Shown: positions 1 to 9,093, counted from the first letter of the stretch. The stretch is DNA of 64,000 nucleotides from Oscillatoriaceae cyanobacterium M7585_C2015_266 (GCA_015295835.1 DVEG01000026.1:210906-274905), one strand, 5' to 3'. Numbers and translations: made by a program. Notes: a model not told the origin generated them from the letters alone.

Positions 1-319
1 GCACCAGAGAACACTTACCATAACCCAATTTATCACAAATTACTATAACATCATCATGTTCTTCCTGGTGTTCACACACCACATCATAGCCAGTAATACC
101 GAGTTCGGCAATTCCCTCCTCTACCTTTGTAAAAATATCAGGCGCTCTTTGAAAGAGTACAGTTAATTCTGGCATATATTCTGGCATACTAATAGAGCCA
201 ACATATTGCCTCTCATTAGGGCGCCGAACGCGCAACCCGCAAGCTGCTAGTAATTCATTTGTTGATTTTTCCAGCGCTCCTTTACTAGGCAGCGCTATTG
301 TCATTTGTTTGTTAAACAT
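1..319 (-). CDS. hisG: ATP phosphoribosyltransferase HisG-like, partial (C-terminus beyond window)
   Basis: HisG catalyses the first step of histidine synthesis, joining ATP and PRPP. The N-terminal ~106 residues are visible; the 3' end runs off the left edge. I see the family's start IALPSKGALEKST, then LTVLFQRAPDIFTKVEEG and LGITGYDVVCEH, which form the first half of the catalytic fold. It differs from the usual cyanobacterial HisG start as I remember it (VALPKGALLKDSI), so a second, paralogous HisG is likely. The ATG at 319–317 overlaps the end of the HisRS-like gene by 8 bp, which indicates translational coupling in the operon running leftwards from 7958. Family assignment is firm; a role in normal histidine synthesis is not. 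Confidence 0.85.
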   Translation of the reverse strand, partial: MFNKQMTIALPSKGALEKSTNELLAACGLRVRRPNERQYVGSISMPEYMPELTVLFQRAPDIFTKVEEGIAELGITGYDVVCEHQEEHDDVIVICDKLGYGKCSLV

Positions 320-1826
320 TACACTTCCTCATTTGACGAATCTGATTTCCTACTACTTGCGCTGCTACTCGCACTTGTTCTTCTGATTGCATATTTTTTA
401 GAGTTACTTCTGAAGTGCGTCTTTCATCGGCACCGACAATAACAGTAAAAGGGATCTCTTGTTTTTTGGCATATTGTAAATTACTGGAAAGGCTTTTAGA
501 GCGCACATCTATTTCTACCCGTAAACCTTCAGCTCTTAATTTTTCGGCTACGCCGATAGCATAGCTTCTATCTTCTACACTAACAGGCACAACTAATACA
601 TCTACAGATTGACAAACTACTGGCAATTTTCCTTCTAATTCGAGAGCCAGTGTCAAGCGCTCCAAGCCGCAAGAAAATCCGGTAGCAGGAGTTTTTTGTC
701 CGCCAAGAATGGCAATTAAGTCATCATATCTGCCACCGCCGCAAATTTGTCTTTCTTCTTCTGGGCTATGATATATTTCAAAAATCATGCCAGTATAGTA
801 TTGTAATCCTCGGCTCATTCCCAAGTCAATAATAATTGATTTTTGGTCTATATTATATGATTCTAGAAGGTTAAATATTTGCCGCAAATGTTGTAATATA
901 GAACAATCTATGCCGTAGGTTGAGAGGAGATTTTCTGCTTCTTTTAAAACCCTTGTAGGTTCTCCTTTCAATTCCCCAAGTTGGCTCATAAATTCTAGGG
1001 CTTTTTCAATGTAGGCAGTTTGCTCCTGACGTTTCATTTTGGTGAGGAGGCGAGTGACAATTTCATCGCGATCGCGATAACCATCTATTTGAATATTCAT
1101 GCTTTCTAGCAAGTCTAGAATTGCAGTTTTTGCTTCCTCATCATTCATGTTTTTAAATAAGTCAGTTATTTTTTTGACTGACTCGTTTTTAGTTTTTCCT
1201 ATAGAATAAATTTCCTGTAGGCGGTTTTTTATTTCTTCTTTTCCTTTTTTTCTTAGGTTTTCTAAATTAGCAAGCAAAAAACTGCTTAAACGGTTTTCTA
1301 AGTGGAGGTAATCCAAGAATTTAGTTAAAACTCCAATGTGACTTATAATAAGGCGATAATTGTTTAATCCGACGCGCTCTAAACCTCGACAAGCGATCGC
1401 AATCACTTCTGTATCTGCCATTGCGTCAGGGGCGCCAATCAGTTCGATTCCCATTTGGGTAAACTGACGATATCTTCCTTTTTGGGGTCTTTCGTAGCGG
1501 AATGCTGCGCCTATATAATATAATCGTATTGGCAAAGGGAAGCTTTGGAGATTGTCTACATAAGCCCGTGCTACTGAAGCAGTAAGCTCTGGGCGTAAGC
1601 TGAGACGACGATTGCGATAAGTGAAATCATATAATTTGTCTACAATATCTTCGCCAGATTTTTTTAGATAAAGTTCGGTGTGTTCAATTAAGGGTACTTC
1701 TATTGGGCGATATCCAAATGACTCGAAGCAGTTTTTCCATTCCTCTTCGATTTGTTGATAAACTGCACAGATATCTGGTAAAATATCATTAACACCTCTG
1801 ACTCTTTCTACTTTAGTTGTGCCCAT
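312..1826 (-). CDS. hisS: Histidyl-tRNA synthetase-like protein in a his-like operon
   Basis: A 504-residue class II synthetase of HisRS type. Visible landmarks are RPELTASVAR (78–87), motif 2 FRYERPQKGRYRQF (109–122), the histidine-binding RGLQYYTG (339–346; usual form RGLDYYTG), GGGRYDD (364–370), the class II motif 3 GLERL (387–391) and a full anticodon-binding domain (~405–504). A long helical insert lies at ~185–310, so it is longer than the usual ~430 residues. HisZ, the regulatory subunit of short HisG, lacks the anticodon domain, so this is HisS-like rather than HisZ, yet it sits directly against hisG. It could be the cell's HisRS, a second HisRS, or a HisRS-derived partner of HisG. 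Confidence 0.85.
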   Translation of the reverse strand: MGTTKVERVRGVNDILPDICAVYQQIEEEWKNCFESFGYRPIEVPLIEHTELYLKKSGEDIVDKLYDFTYRNRRLSLRPELTASVARAYVDNLQSFPLPIRLYYIGAAFRYERPQKGRYRQFTQMGIELIGAPDAMADTEVIAIACRGLERVGLNNYRLIISHIGVLTKFLDYLHLENRLSSFLLANLENLRKKGKEEIKNRLQEIYSIGKTKNESVKKITDLFKNMNDEEAKTAILDLLESMNIQIDGYRDRDEIVTRLLTKMKRQEQTAYIEKALEFMSQLGELKGEPTRVLKEAENLLSTYGIDCSILQHLRQIFNLLESYNIDQKSIIIDLGMSRGLQYYTGMIFEIYHSPEEERQICGGGRYDDLIAILGGQKTPATGFSCGLERLTLALELEGKLPVVCQSVDVLVVPVSVEDRSYAIGVAEKLRAEGLRVEIDVRSKSLSSNLQYAKKQEIPFTVIVGADERRTSEVTLKNMQSEEQVRVAAQVVGNQIRQMRKCNV

Positions 1827-1858
1827 GGTTTAATTTCTTGGTGATAGGGATAACTATT

Positions 1859-2929
1859 TTATTTTATAGAAAATTCTGCGATCGCTTCTTTCAACCCCGC
1901 CAACAATGCTTGATTTTCTGTAGCTGTGCCAACTGCGGTTCGGAAGTAGTAGGCATCTAATCCCGGTTTTAATCCAAAATCTGCTACAAATATTTGACGG
2001 GCACTTAGGGCTTTTACCAATTCGCTTGATGGAATGCCCAGTTTTTTTGTTCTCACAAATAAAAAGTTAGTTTTTGAAGGATAAACTTGTAAACCTATTT
2101 TTTCTAGTTCCTGTGATAATATTTCTCTCTCTTGACATATTTTTTTTAAATTATCGTTGACATATTCTAAATCAGAAAGTGCTGCTTCTGCCGCCACTAA
2201 CGCTAGTTTGTTTACTGGGAATAATTGAGCAGCTCGGTAAAAATAATCTGCGAGCGCTTCATTTGTAATAGCATATCCTATTCTTACTCCCGCTAATCCA
2301 AAACTTTTAGAAAAACTTCTTAATACTATTAAATTCTGGTATTTCTCAATTAAGTCAACAACAGTTGACTGACATATTTCATAATAACACTCATCAACTA
2401 CTACTGCACATTCTACATTCTTAAGTATTTCTATAATTGTTTCCCGTGATACAATATTCCCAGTGGGATTATTGGGATTAGCGATAAAAATAAGTTTAGT
2501 GCGTGGGCTTATCTTATTCAACAATATTTTAACATCCAGCCCGAAATCGGGGTTTCTATTGACAAAAACCGGATTAGCGCCGATAATTTGAGTAGAGTGC
2601 CAATATACGAAAAAAGTCGGCACTGGAATTAAAACTTCTTCTCCCAGTTTAACAAAAACTTTGACAGCCAATTCGATAAGCTCATCGGAGCCGTTACCGA
2701 TGACAATTTGTTCTTTTTTAGCGCCAGTATATTTAGCTAAAGCTTCTCGCAGGCAGCCGCCTAAAATTTCAGGATACCTATTAATAGTTGCAGCAGCCTC
2801 AGAAATTGCTTTTATAACTCGTGGTGAGGGAGGAAAAGGTAATTCTCCTTTATCCAAACGAATCGCTTTTTCACTTTTGACAGCCCCGGCACTCTTAGGG
2901 CTTAAATTTTTAATATGTTCGTTAACCAT
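1859..2929 (-). CDS. hisC: Histidinol-phosphate aminotransferase family (PLP, class I/II)
   Basis: This 356-residue fold-type I PLP enzyme normally converts imidazole-acetol phosphate to histidinol phosphate with glutamate as amino donor. I see the N-terminal substrate arm (RLDKGELPFPPSP), NGSDELIELA, IANPNNPTGN (binds the PLP ring), VVDECYYE, and the Schiff-base lysine in RSFSKSFGLAGVRIGY. Length is normal. It lies 32 bp upstream of the HisRS-like gene and 12 bp downstream of the HAD gene, all on the minus strand. Members of this family also act on aromatic amino acids and other phosphorylated amino alcohols, so the substrate here is inferred only from the hisG/hisD neighbours. Confidence 0.85.
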   Translation of the reverse strand: MVNEHIKNLSPKSAGAVKSEKAIRLDKGELPFPPSPRVIKAISEAAATINRYPEILGGCLREALAKYTGAKKEQIVIGNGSDELIELAVKVFVKLGEEVLIPVPTFFVYWHSTQIIGANPVFVNRNPDFGLDVKILLNKISPRTKLIFIANPNNPTGNIVSRETIIEILKNVECAVVVDECYYEICQSTVVDLIEKYQNLIVLRSFSKSFGLAGVRIGYAITNEALADYFYRAAQLFPVNKLALVAAEAALSDLEYVNDNLKKICQEREILSQELEKIGLQVYPSKTNFLFVRTKKLGIPSSELVKALSARQIFVADFGLKPGLDAYYFRTAVGTATENQALLAGLKEAIAEFSIK

Positions 2930-2941
2930 ATTTTAATCTAT

Positions 2942-4057
2942 TTAATCTATTTTTAATCCTAACCATTGAGGCAATTCTATAATACTATTTAGGAGTAAAT
3001 CACAACCGGCATCGGTTAGTATTTTTTGTTTGTCTCCAGCCAAACCTGTTAAAACACCTATGGATATACAGCCGGCTTGTTTGGCAGCTACTACGTCAGA
3101 TGCTGCATCGCCAATATAAGCAGCATATTTTCGCTCTCGGCGTTGAAATTCTTGTTTAAGCAATATTTCATCGGGTTCTTCTGGGTGAATGGCTTTTAGC
3201 ACAATAAATGGATGCGGTTTACCCAGTTTGATACTACCAGAGTTTGATAGAATTGACTCCGCTTTTAATACTTCATCATATGTTATAATACGAGTGGAGT
3301 CAAAATATTGTAGCAATCCTAATGCTGTAAGCGGTTGGATGACTTCATTGCGGGGTCTCCCAGTTGCGATCGCTAGCTTATATCCTGAATTTTTTAGTAT
3401 TCTCAGCGTCGCCTCTATCTTCTCTAACTCCAATACTGTTTCGTCATCGGGTAAATTATACCCTTTTTTCCCTTCATACCAATCCTGAAAGTTTTGATAA
3501 CATAGTTGCCACAAATCCCCTTTTGCTTCCAGTGATAAAAAATTTCTTCCCAAAATTTTCTGGGTAAATACAGTAACATATTCGACTACTTCGTTTCCCT
3601 TTAGCCCACTGGTTTCTCGCCAAAACTGGCAAATCACGCTGGCGCTGATACTAGAATCATACTCTTGCCCTTTGAGAAGTTTTCCCAACTCCTGTAATTT
3701 TTCCTCTATAGTAATATCTTCGCGACTTAGTTTATTTGCCCAATCGTGGTTGATTTGGTTAATTTTAGCAAGAATGCTGACTAGGTGCAAACAGGTAACA
3801 AAAAAGGTTAAATCCCAATTGGAATTCACAGCCCTACTTTTTAGCTCATAGATAAAATCGCTAGCTATTATTTTTTCACCAAATTTTAAAATTTTGCTGG
3901 GCTCTTTTTCTTGGCAGAAATAGTTTTTTAATCCAAGATATTTTTCATTTGTGATTAACTCCCATACTGTCATTCTGGCTGTATTCCAGTATTTATTTTC
4001 GCTGGTAATAACACCATCTAAATCAAAAATTAGTAGATTAATTTGCTCTAGCACCAT
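2942..4057 (-). CDS. HAD-superfamily phosphatase with large cap, in his-like operon
   Basis: A 371-residue haloacid-dehalogenase-type phosphohydrolase. Motif I is FDLDGV (nucleophile D12, acid D14), motif II ATGRP (T232), motif III KLGKP (K280) and motif IV YIGDAASD (D317, D321), so all catalytic positions are present. About 200 mostly helical residues between motifs I and II make an unusually large cap, which suggests a bulky or specific substrate. Its start overlaps the end of the upstream kinase gene by 10 bp. In ordinary histidine synthesis a phosphatase acts between HisC and HisD, so histinol-phosphate-type dephosphorylation is a plausible role, but the cap is unlike HisB or HisN. Confidence 0.75.
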   Translation of the reverse strand: MVLEQINLLIFDLDGVITSENKYWNTARMTVWELITNEKYLGLKNYFCQEKEPSKILKFGEKIIASDFIYELKSRAVNSNWDLTFFVTCLHLVSILAKINQINHDWANKLSREDITIEEKLQELGKLLKGQEYDSSISASVICQFWRETSGLKGNEVVEYVTVFTQKILGRNFLSLEAKGDLWQLCYQNFQDWYEGKKGYNLPDDETVLELEKIEATLRILKNSGYKLAIATGRPRNEVIQPLTALGLLQYFDSTRIITYDEVLKAESILSNSGSIKLGKPHPFIVLKAIHPEEPDEILLKQEFQRRERKYAAYIGDAASDVVAAKQAGCISIGVLTGLAGDKQKILTDAGCDLLLNSIIELPQWLGLKID

Positions 4058-5277
4058 ACTCCGCTTGCGATCGCATCTAACTCTCTATCGATTAAAGTTT
4101 TAGAATTTCCCCTACTCCCCATCTCAACTGATAGTGCCAAACCCAACAGCCCAATTTCAGGAGTAAATTTTTGGCGATCGCTTAAATTCATTGTTAAAAA
4201 AGGACAACAAAATAATGCCAATTTTAAGTATTCCTGCCAGTCTTCTGTTAGCCAGCCTTTTGATTTTAGTTCTTCTAATAATGGTTTTAACACAAATTGT
4301 AACTTCGAGTATAAAAATTCCCTCCTAATTTTCGAAGGCATAAAATCATGTTCTACAATTATTCTATCTCCTTGAATTTTCAGATTTATCGACAGAGTGC
4401 AAGCTACTTCATTTGGAAAATACATCCAAATAGCAAAAACATTGTGGAAGAGTGGTTTTGTCAAATCTAAGAAAGGGGAGTGACGCCCGGCGAAGGCGGG
4501 ATCGAAATAAATCAGGCGATTTTCTTCAACAAAGACATTGCCGTTGTGAGCATCGCCGTGCCCTATTATTGATGGTGTATCACAGCGGGAAGGATTTAAA
4601 GTTGCGCTCGCTCGTTGTATAATCTCCCCCAAGCTATCTTTAAATTCTATCCCATTAATACACCATTTCATTTTCGCTAACTTTTCAAAACTTATACTAT
4701 ATCCCGGTAATATAATTTCTTTCCCCTCATAAAAATTACTGAAGCGCCCCCCAGTTAATCTGTGATAAAATAACTGATGTATAGGAGCTTGGGCGTGGGC
4801 TTCTGCTTTTAATATTTGAAGCGTGTTTTGATAGATTTTCCAAAGTTCTGAGTCAGCTTTTTGTTGGAGTGTTATAATTGAATCAGCATCGTTTCTTTTT
4901 CCGGTTTCTATTTCCCAGGCGACATTAAATAAGGAGGGAGCCTCGAAAAATTCATAAATTAATAACTGTTTGCCCCATTCTGTCGAGCTGAATATTGGTT
5001 GAATAACAGGATATCCAGCCTCAGCAAGAATACTAGAGTTGTAATATTCGTTAATAATACTTTGAGGCTCGACATGAGTTTTGAAAAATAACTTTTTGCC
5101 GTCTTTTGTAGACAGTATCCCATTAATAGAATTAAGGGAAACTGCCAAAGGGCGGATGTTGACAGATTCTACCTGAAAAGGCAGTTCTTTATTGAGAAAA
5201 TTTTTCATTCGTTCATTCGCTGCTTCTAAATTAGTGAACTGCAGCATTTGGATTTGATATAATTCCTTATCTGACAA
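4048..5277 (-). CDS. APH-family small-molecule kinase
   Basis: A 409-residue protein kinase-like enzyme of the aminoglycoside/choline phosphotransferase family. The catalytic loop HGDAHNGNVF carries D242 and N247, and YFDP supplies the metal-binding D259. LFFKTH (K66) is the likely ATP-phosphate lysine. Such enzymes phosphorylate hydroxyl groups of small metabolites. The gene is 9 bp downstream of hisD and overlaps the HAD phosphatase by 10 bp, so kinase and phosphatase are probably made together. Nothing in standard histidine synthesis needs such a kinase, which is one reason to think this operon makes something else. The substrate is unknown. Confidence 0.75.
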   Translation of the reverse strand: MSDKELYQIQMLQFTNLEAANERMKNFLNKELPFQVESVNIRPLAVSLNSINGILSTKDGKKLFFKTHVEPQSIINEYYNSSILAEAGYPVIQPIFSSTEWGKQLLIYEFFEAPSLFNVAWEIETGKRNDADSIITLQQKADSELWKIYQNTLQILKAEAHAQAPIHQLFYHRLTGGRFSNFYEGKEIILPGYSISFEKLAKMKWCINGIEFKDSLGEIIQRASATLNPSRCDTPSIIGHGDAHNGNVFVEENRLIYFDPAFAGRHSPFLDLTKPLFHNVFAIWMYFPNEVACTLSINLKIQGDRIIVEHDFMPSKIRREFLYSKLQFVLKPLLEELKSKGWLTEDWQEYLKLALFCCPFLTMNLSDRQKFTPEIGLLGLALSVEMGSRGNSKTLIDRELDAIASGVWC

Positions 5278-5286
5278 TTTTTTCTC

Positions 5287-6597
5287 CTATTCTCTAAGTA
5301 ATTCTTCTCGTTCACGAATTGCCATAGCGTGAGCAGGAAATCCTTCGTAATCGGCAAGAGTAGTAGTAGTTTTTTTCAGGCGCTCGAAACCTTCTTTTGT
5401 TAGATAACCAATACCTGAGCGTTTAAGAAAATCATGAACCGACACAGCAGAATAAGAGCGAGCAAAACCGCCTGTTGGTAAAATTGCATTAACGCCGAGA
5501 CAATAATTAGCAGTAGGGATTGGAGTATAGGCACCGAGTAATATTTCGCCCGCATTTTTAATCCGTCCTAAAATAGAAAACGGATCTTTAACTAGAATTT
5601 CCAAATGTTCTGGGGCATATTCATTAACGAAATTAATAGACTCTTCCAGACTAGAAGTTATCAAAATTCCACCGTAGGATGAAAGTCCTTTTTCGCAAAA
5701 ATTGCGCCGCCATTCCGGTAATCGCTGTAAGTATTTGGGCACGAATTCCGCAGCTTTTTGCGCCACCTCTTCACTATGGGTTACCAGTAGGGCAGCAGAT
5801 TCTGGCCCATGTTCGGCTTCGACAAGTAAGTCCAGGGCTGCTAGTTGCGGATTAGTAGTTTCATCAGCGAGGATAATCGACTCACTAGGACCAGCAGGAA
5901 GTCCAACGTCTACTGTTCCAAAAAGTATGCGTTTAGCGGCAGAGCCATAAACATTGCAGGGACCTGTTATTTTATCAACTTTGGGGATAGTTTCTGTACC
6001 CAGAGCCATTGCAGCGATCGCTTGCATACCTCCCAGCTTATAAATTTCTTTAACACCAGCCATTTCAGCAGCAACTAGAGACACTGGCTCTACTTCACCA
6101 TTTTTATCTGGTGGCGTACAAACCATAATTCTAGGAACCCCTGCCACCATTGCTGGGATAGTTAGCATCAACATTACCGAGGGAAAAGCCCCTTTGCCCC
6201 TGGGAACATATAACCCTGCACTAGCAATTGGAGTTACTTTTTCCCCGGCGAAAATCCCCGGTTTAATCTCTATCAGTTGAATTTCCTCTCTGCATTGCCG
6301 TTGATGAACAGCCTTGATGTTGGTAAACGCTTCTTCCAGAGCAGCTTTCAGTTCGGGATCTACTTTTTCGTGGGCGGCGGCAAACTCTTCCTCGCTTACT
6401 TTTAAATTTTCAACCGTCGCCTCCGCATAATCAAATTTTCTTACGTATTCAATTAACGCTTGATTACCGCGTTGCTTGATTTGGTTGATTACCTCTTTTG
6501 CAATCAACATTGCTTCTTCGATGTCCAACTCCGCCCGCCTTTTCAACGTGGAGATTTCTTCAGACATCATTTCAGCGAGTCGGAGAACCCTAACCAC
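5287..6597 (-). CDS. hisD: Histidinol dehydrogenase homologue with altered metal-site residues
   Basis: HisD oxidises histidinol to histidine in two NAD-dependent steps using zinc. This 436-residue protein has the family body (LYVPRGKGAFPS, LGGMQAIAAMALGT, PAGPSES) and the catalytic pair E330/H331 in NEYAPEHLEI. Compared with the E. coli zinc ligands Gln259, His262, Asp360 and His419, I read E260, H263, N364 and H423. The residue matching E. coli His367 is A371. Two of four ligands are therefore changed, while a metal site may still form. The changes suggest a divergent subfamily with a different substrate. The gene is 74 bp downstream of the symporter gene and 9 bp upstream of the kinase. 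Confidence 0.8.
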   Translation of the reverse strand: MVRVLRLAEMMSEEISTLKRRAELDIEEAMLIAKEVINQIKQRGNQALIEYVRKFDYAEATVENLKVSEEEFAAAHEKVDPELKAALEEAFTNIKAVHQRQCREEIQLIEIKPGIFAGEKVTPIASAGLYVPRGKGAFPSVMLMLTIPAMVAGVPRIMVCTPPDKNGEVEPVSLVAAEMAGVKEIYKLGGMQAIAAMALGTETIPKVDKITGPCNVYGSAAKRILFGTVDVGLPAGPSESIILADETTNPQLAALDLLVEAEHGPESAALLVTHSEEVAQKAAEFVPKYLQRLPEWRRNFCEKGLSSYGGILITSSLEESINFVNEYAPEHLEILVKDPFSILGRIKNAGEILLGAYTPIPTANYCLGVNAILPTGGFARSYSAVSVHDFLKRSGIGYLTKEGFERLKKTTTTLADYEGFPAHAMAIREREELLRE

Positions 6598-6671
6598 AGC
6601 CTGCCTCCTTTGCTAGTTCTTTAGGAATTAAAACTTTTATCTTTACAGAGACTAAACCAGTTTACCACCTT

Positions 6672-7958
6672 TTATATGTTTTTACTATAGAGAGGCTTTT
6701 TCTCTAACAACTTGCCTGCTAAAAATCCGACACCGGAAAACCCAATTCCAACCAGCAATATAGTAAGTTCGGCAGAGCCGGGGATAATGTACTGACTATC
6801 CACCCGTGTTATTACTGTCATTATCCCTGCCGAGATGATTCCCAGTGATAGTGACAGCCACACGCTCCTATCTAAAAAATTGTATTTATTGTCTTTGTCT
6901 AGTAAGTAAGCGATAAAAGGCAAAAGTACCGCTGCCACATAGATGGCATAAAATGAGACTATCAAATCGACGAGCGCTCCTCCCCTCAAAGCCACTATTA
7001 GCCCTAACAGCCCATTTATGACTGCAGCGAGCGCATTTTGCTGCCAATTTGTCGGCAATTCGGCAATATCTAACAGAGTTGTATTCATCACCCGTAGTAC
7101 ACCAGCACCGGAACCCAATGCCGTCACCAACAGTGATAATAACAGAAAAACCCCTACCGGTTGCTCAGTGCCGCCACCTGCCCAGGAAATAATATAAGCA
7201 ATCGCCTGTTTGCCTTCGATACTTGCAGGTAAAATTGCTGCATCTTTAGCGGCACTTACTGCTGCCGAAGGCACAAAGGCTAGTAACATTAATATAAGTG
7301 CTCCAAGTAGACAGCCGTTATAGGCACTGCGAATATCTTTAGCTTGGATAATGAATTGTTGAAAATCCATACCCAGGATGGTAAGTAGAATCGTTGTCAG
7401 TGGGATGCCTACAAGTTGGGCAGGAGGCACGCAGCTAAGGGCGGGTACAAATTCTAAAGGCGAGCGCAAATATTCTTCTAGCCCTCCCTTAACTGCCCAA
7501 AGGGAATATAGTAGTGCCAAGGAGCTGATTATCAAAAAAATTTGAAATATCCGGCTGACTTGCCCTAGTGGCACTAACGACAAGACTATAATTAATGAGC
7601 TGAGAATTATTGCACTAGGCAGCAGCGGTAATTCCAATAGTTTAAGTATGAAAGCTCCGCCGAGAATTTGTGACGCTACTACTCCTATCATCCATGCCCA
7701 CGACGCAATTCCTATAAGGATTTTTACTGCTTTGCCGTAGCGTCTGCCTAAAAGTGTCCAAATTGGCTCTATTTCTGTCCAGTAAAATTTTACCAATGTT
7801 ATAATTGCTACTAGCCCCAGACTTGTAGAAACGGCATAAAGGCTGCCTGCTGCGTCGAGGGTAAGTGCTTTTTCTCCTGTTCCTAAAAGAAATCCTAATC
7901 CATAATGTACTGAAACTAGTAGAGCTGCTATTGATAAACTGTCGAGATTTCGACTCAT
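6672..7958 (-). CDS. Sodium:solute symporter (SSS) family transporter
   Basis: A 428-residue inner-membrane protein that is hydrophobic throughout, with about eleven to thirteen membrane segments. The N-terminal GLGFLLGTGEKALT loop and the segment MDFQQFIIQAKDIRSAYNGCLLGALIL resemble SSS transporters of the LeuT fold, which import small solutes with Na+. It is the first gene of the minus-strand group leading into hisD, 74 bp away, so the solute may be a precursor or product of the his-like pathway. The C-terminus is short and basic. Substrate cannot be read from sequence. The gene is slightly shorter than many SSS proteins but appears intact. Confidence 0.7.
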   Translation of the reverse strand: MSRNLDSLSIAALLVSVHYGLGFLLGTGEKALTLDAAGSLYAVSTSLGLVAIITLVKFYWTEIEPIWTLLGRRYGKAVKILIGIASWAWMIGVVASQILGGAFILKLLELPLLPSAIILSSLIIVLSLVPLGQVSRIFQIFLIISSLALLYSLWAVKGGLEEYLRSPLEFVPALSCVPPAQLVGIPLTTILLTILGMDFQQFIIQAKDIRSAYNGCLLGALILMLLAFVPSAAVSAAKDAAILPASIEGKQAIAYIISWAGGGTEQPVGVFLLLSLLVTALGSGAGVLRVMNTTLLDIAELPTNWQQNALAAVINGLLGLIVALRGGALVDLIVSFYAIYVAAVLLPFIAYLLDKDNKYNFLDRSVWLSLSLGIISAGIMTVITRVDSQYIIPGSAELTILLVGIGFSGVGFLAGKLLEKKPLYSKNI

Positions 7959-8036
7959 ATTAGTTTCTTATTTTAAAATAAAAATAAAGCAATCGCTCTT
8001 CTATTTATTTTTTCTCCCAGTAGCGAGCGCATCCTT

Positions 8037-9014
8037 TTACTTTTTCTTCCCTCCCCCAAATAAACTGCCAAAAAAACCGCCCCCACCTTGCTCCGAATTG
8101 CCTTTCTTATTTTTTTTATCCCCTGGTTTCTGCGGCTTTTCAAGCATTTTCTGAGCTTCTAATGCCACCGGTTCATTAGGATTCAACTGCAAAGCATTTT
8201 TAATGTGAACTTTTGCTAGAGTCGGCTGATTTTGTTTTAAATAAACCATCCCTAACAAAGCATGACAACGGCTATTTTTTGGTTCTATTTTCAGTGCATC
8301 TTTTAACTGCAAAACAGCTTGAGTGAAATCTTGAATCGCCATAAATTCTTCAGCGCGCCGATAATAGCTATCTACCTGTGATGAGGATGCAGCAGAAGTT
8401 GCTGTAGTCGGTGATGGCGGTGGTGGTGGCGGTGGCGGTGCTCCCGGTATTTTTGTCTTGTTATCTGCTTTTGTCGAGGGCGGTGGAGGTGCAGGCGGTT
8501 TGGGAAGCGGTGGCTTATTTACTACTGCACCTTTATTTTCTTGCCGCATAATGTAAACTGCATTTAATTCGCTGAGTTCAGCGATAATGTTTGTACTTTG
8601 TTCTAACGTATTATACTGTTTTTCAGCAAGTTGGTTGACTAGAGATTTATAAGTTGTCTCGTAATCGCTTGCTTGAGATAACTGTCTAGCTGGTTCGCTC
8701 TGTATTTCAATTTTATTGGATTCCTGAATACAACGCTTGCCTATTAAACCTAGTAGGATATTGTGTTCAGCGCGCTCGCGTTCTTTAGAAAGTTTACTGT
8801 ATGCTGGACTTACCAATTTTGAAAATAAGTTACTTGCTAGCTTTTTCTCTTCTTCGCTTTTAGCCTTGCAACTGTCAGGGTGGAGTAGTCGAGAAATTAC
8901 AAGATAGCGTTTACGGATTGTTTTCTCATCCGCATCTATCGGTAAACCTAGAATAGCGTGGTAATCGATAAAATTATCGAATTTAAATAGCCCGCGATCA
9001 ATTTGAAAAGACAT
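8037..9014 (-). CDS. J-domain protein with proline-rich linkers and TPRs
   Basis: A 325-residue co-chaperone-like protein. The J domain is at ~15–70 (DYHAILGLPIDADEKTIRKR, then the essential HPD in LLHPDS), which would stimulate DnaK-type Hsp70. Two proline runs (around 165–205) link to TPR-type helices (~212–290; YYRRAEEFMAIQDFTQAV, LLGMVYLKQNQPTLAKVHIK). The tail is GGGGFFGSLFGGGKKK, a glycine-rich end with a basic finish. No DnaJ zinc-finger is present, so this is a type III J protein that probably targets a specific client. It is monocistronic or first in a short unit, with no signal peptide, so cytoplasmic. Confidence 0.8.
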   Translation of the reverse strand: MSFQIDRGLFKFDNFIDYHAILGLPIDADEKTIRKRYLVISRLLHPDSCKAKSEEEKKLASNLFSKLVSPAYSKLSKERERAEHNILLGLIGKRCIQESNKIEIQSEPARQLSQASDYETTYKSLVNQLAEKQYNTLEQSTNIIAELSELNAVYIMRQENKGAVVNKPPLPKPPAPPPPSTKADNKTKIPGAPPPPPPPPSPTTATSAASSSQVDSYYRRAEEFMAIQDFTQAVLQLKDALKIEPKNSRCHALLGMVYLKQNQPTLAKVHIKNALQLNPNEPVALEAQKMLEKPQKPGDKKNKKGNSEQGGGGFFGSLFGGGKKK

Positions 9015-9093
9015 GGTGCCCTGTTTACTTCCAAAGCCCGTTGATTCCTTCTAATGTATCTCTTTTTACTGGATTTGTGCATTAGTGATTTCC

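Noticed and set aside
312..1826. Calling the HisRS-like gene hisZ because it overlaps hisG
   Set aside because: A complete anticodon-binding domain and HisRS motifs are present; HisZ lacks that domain.
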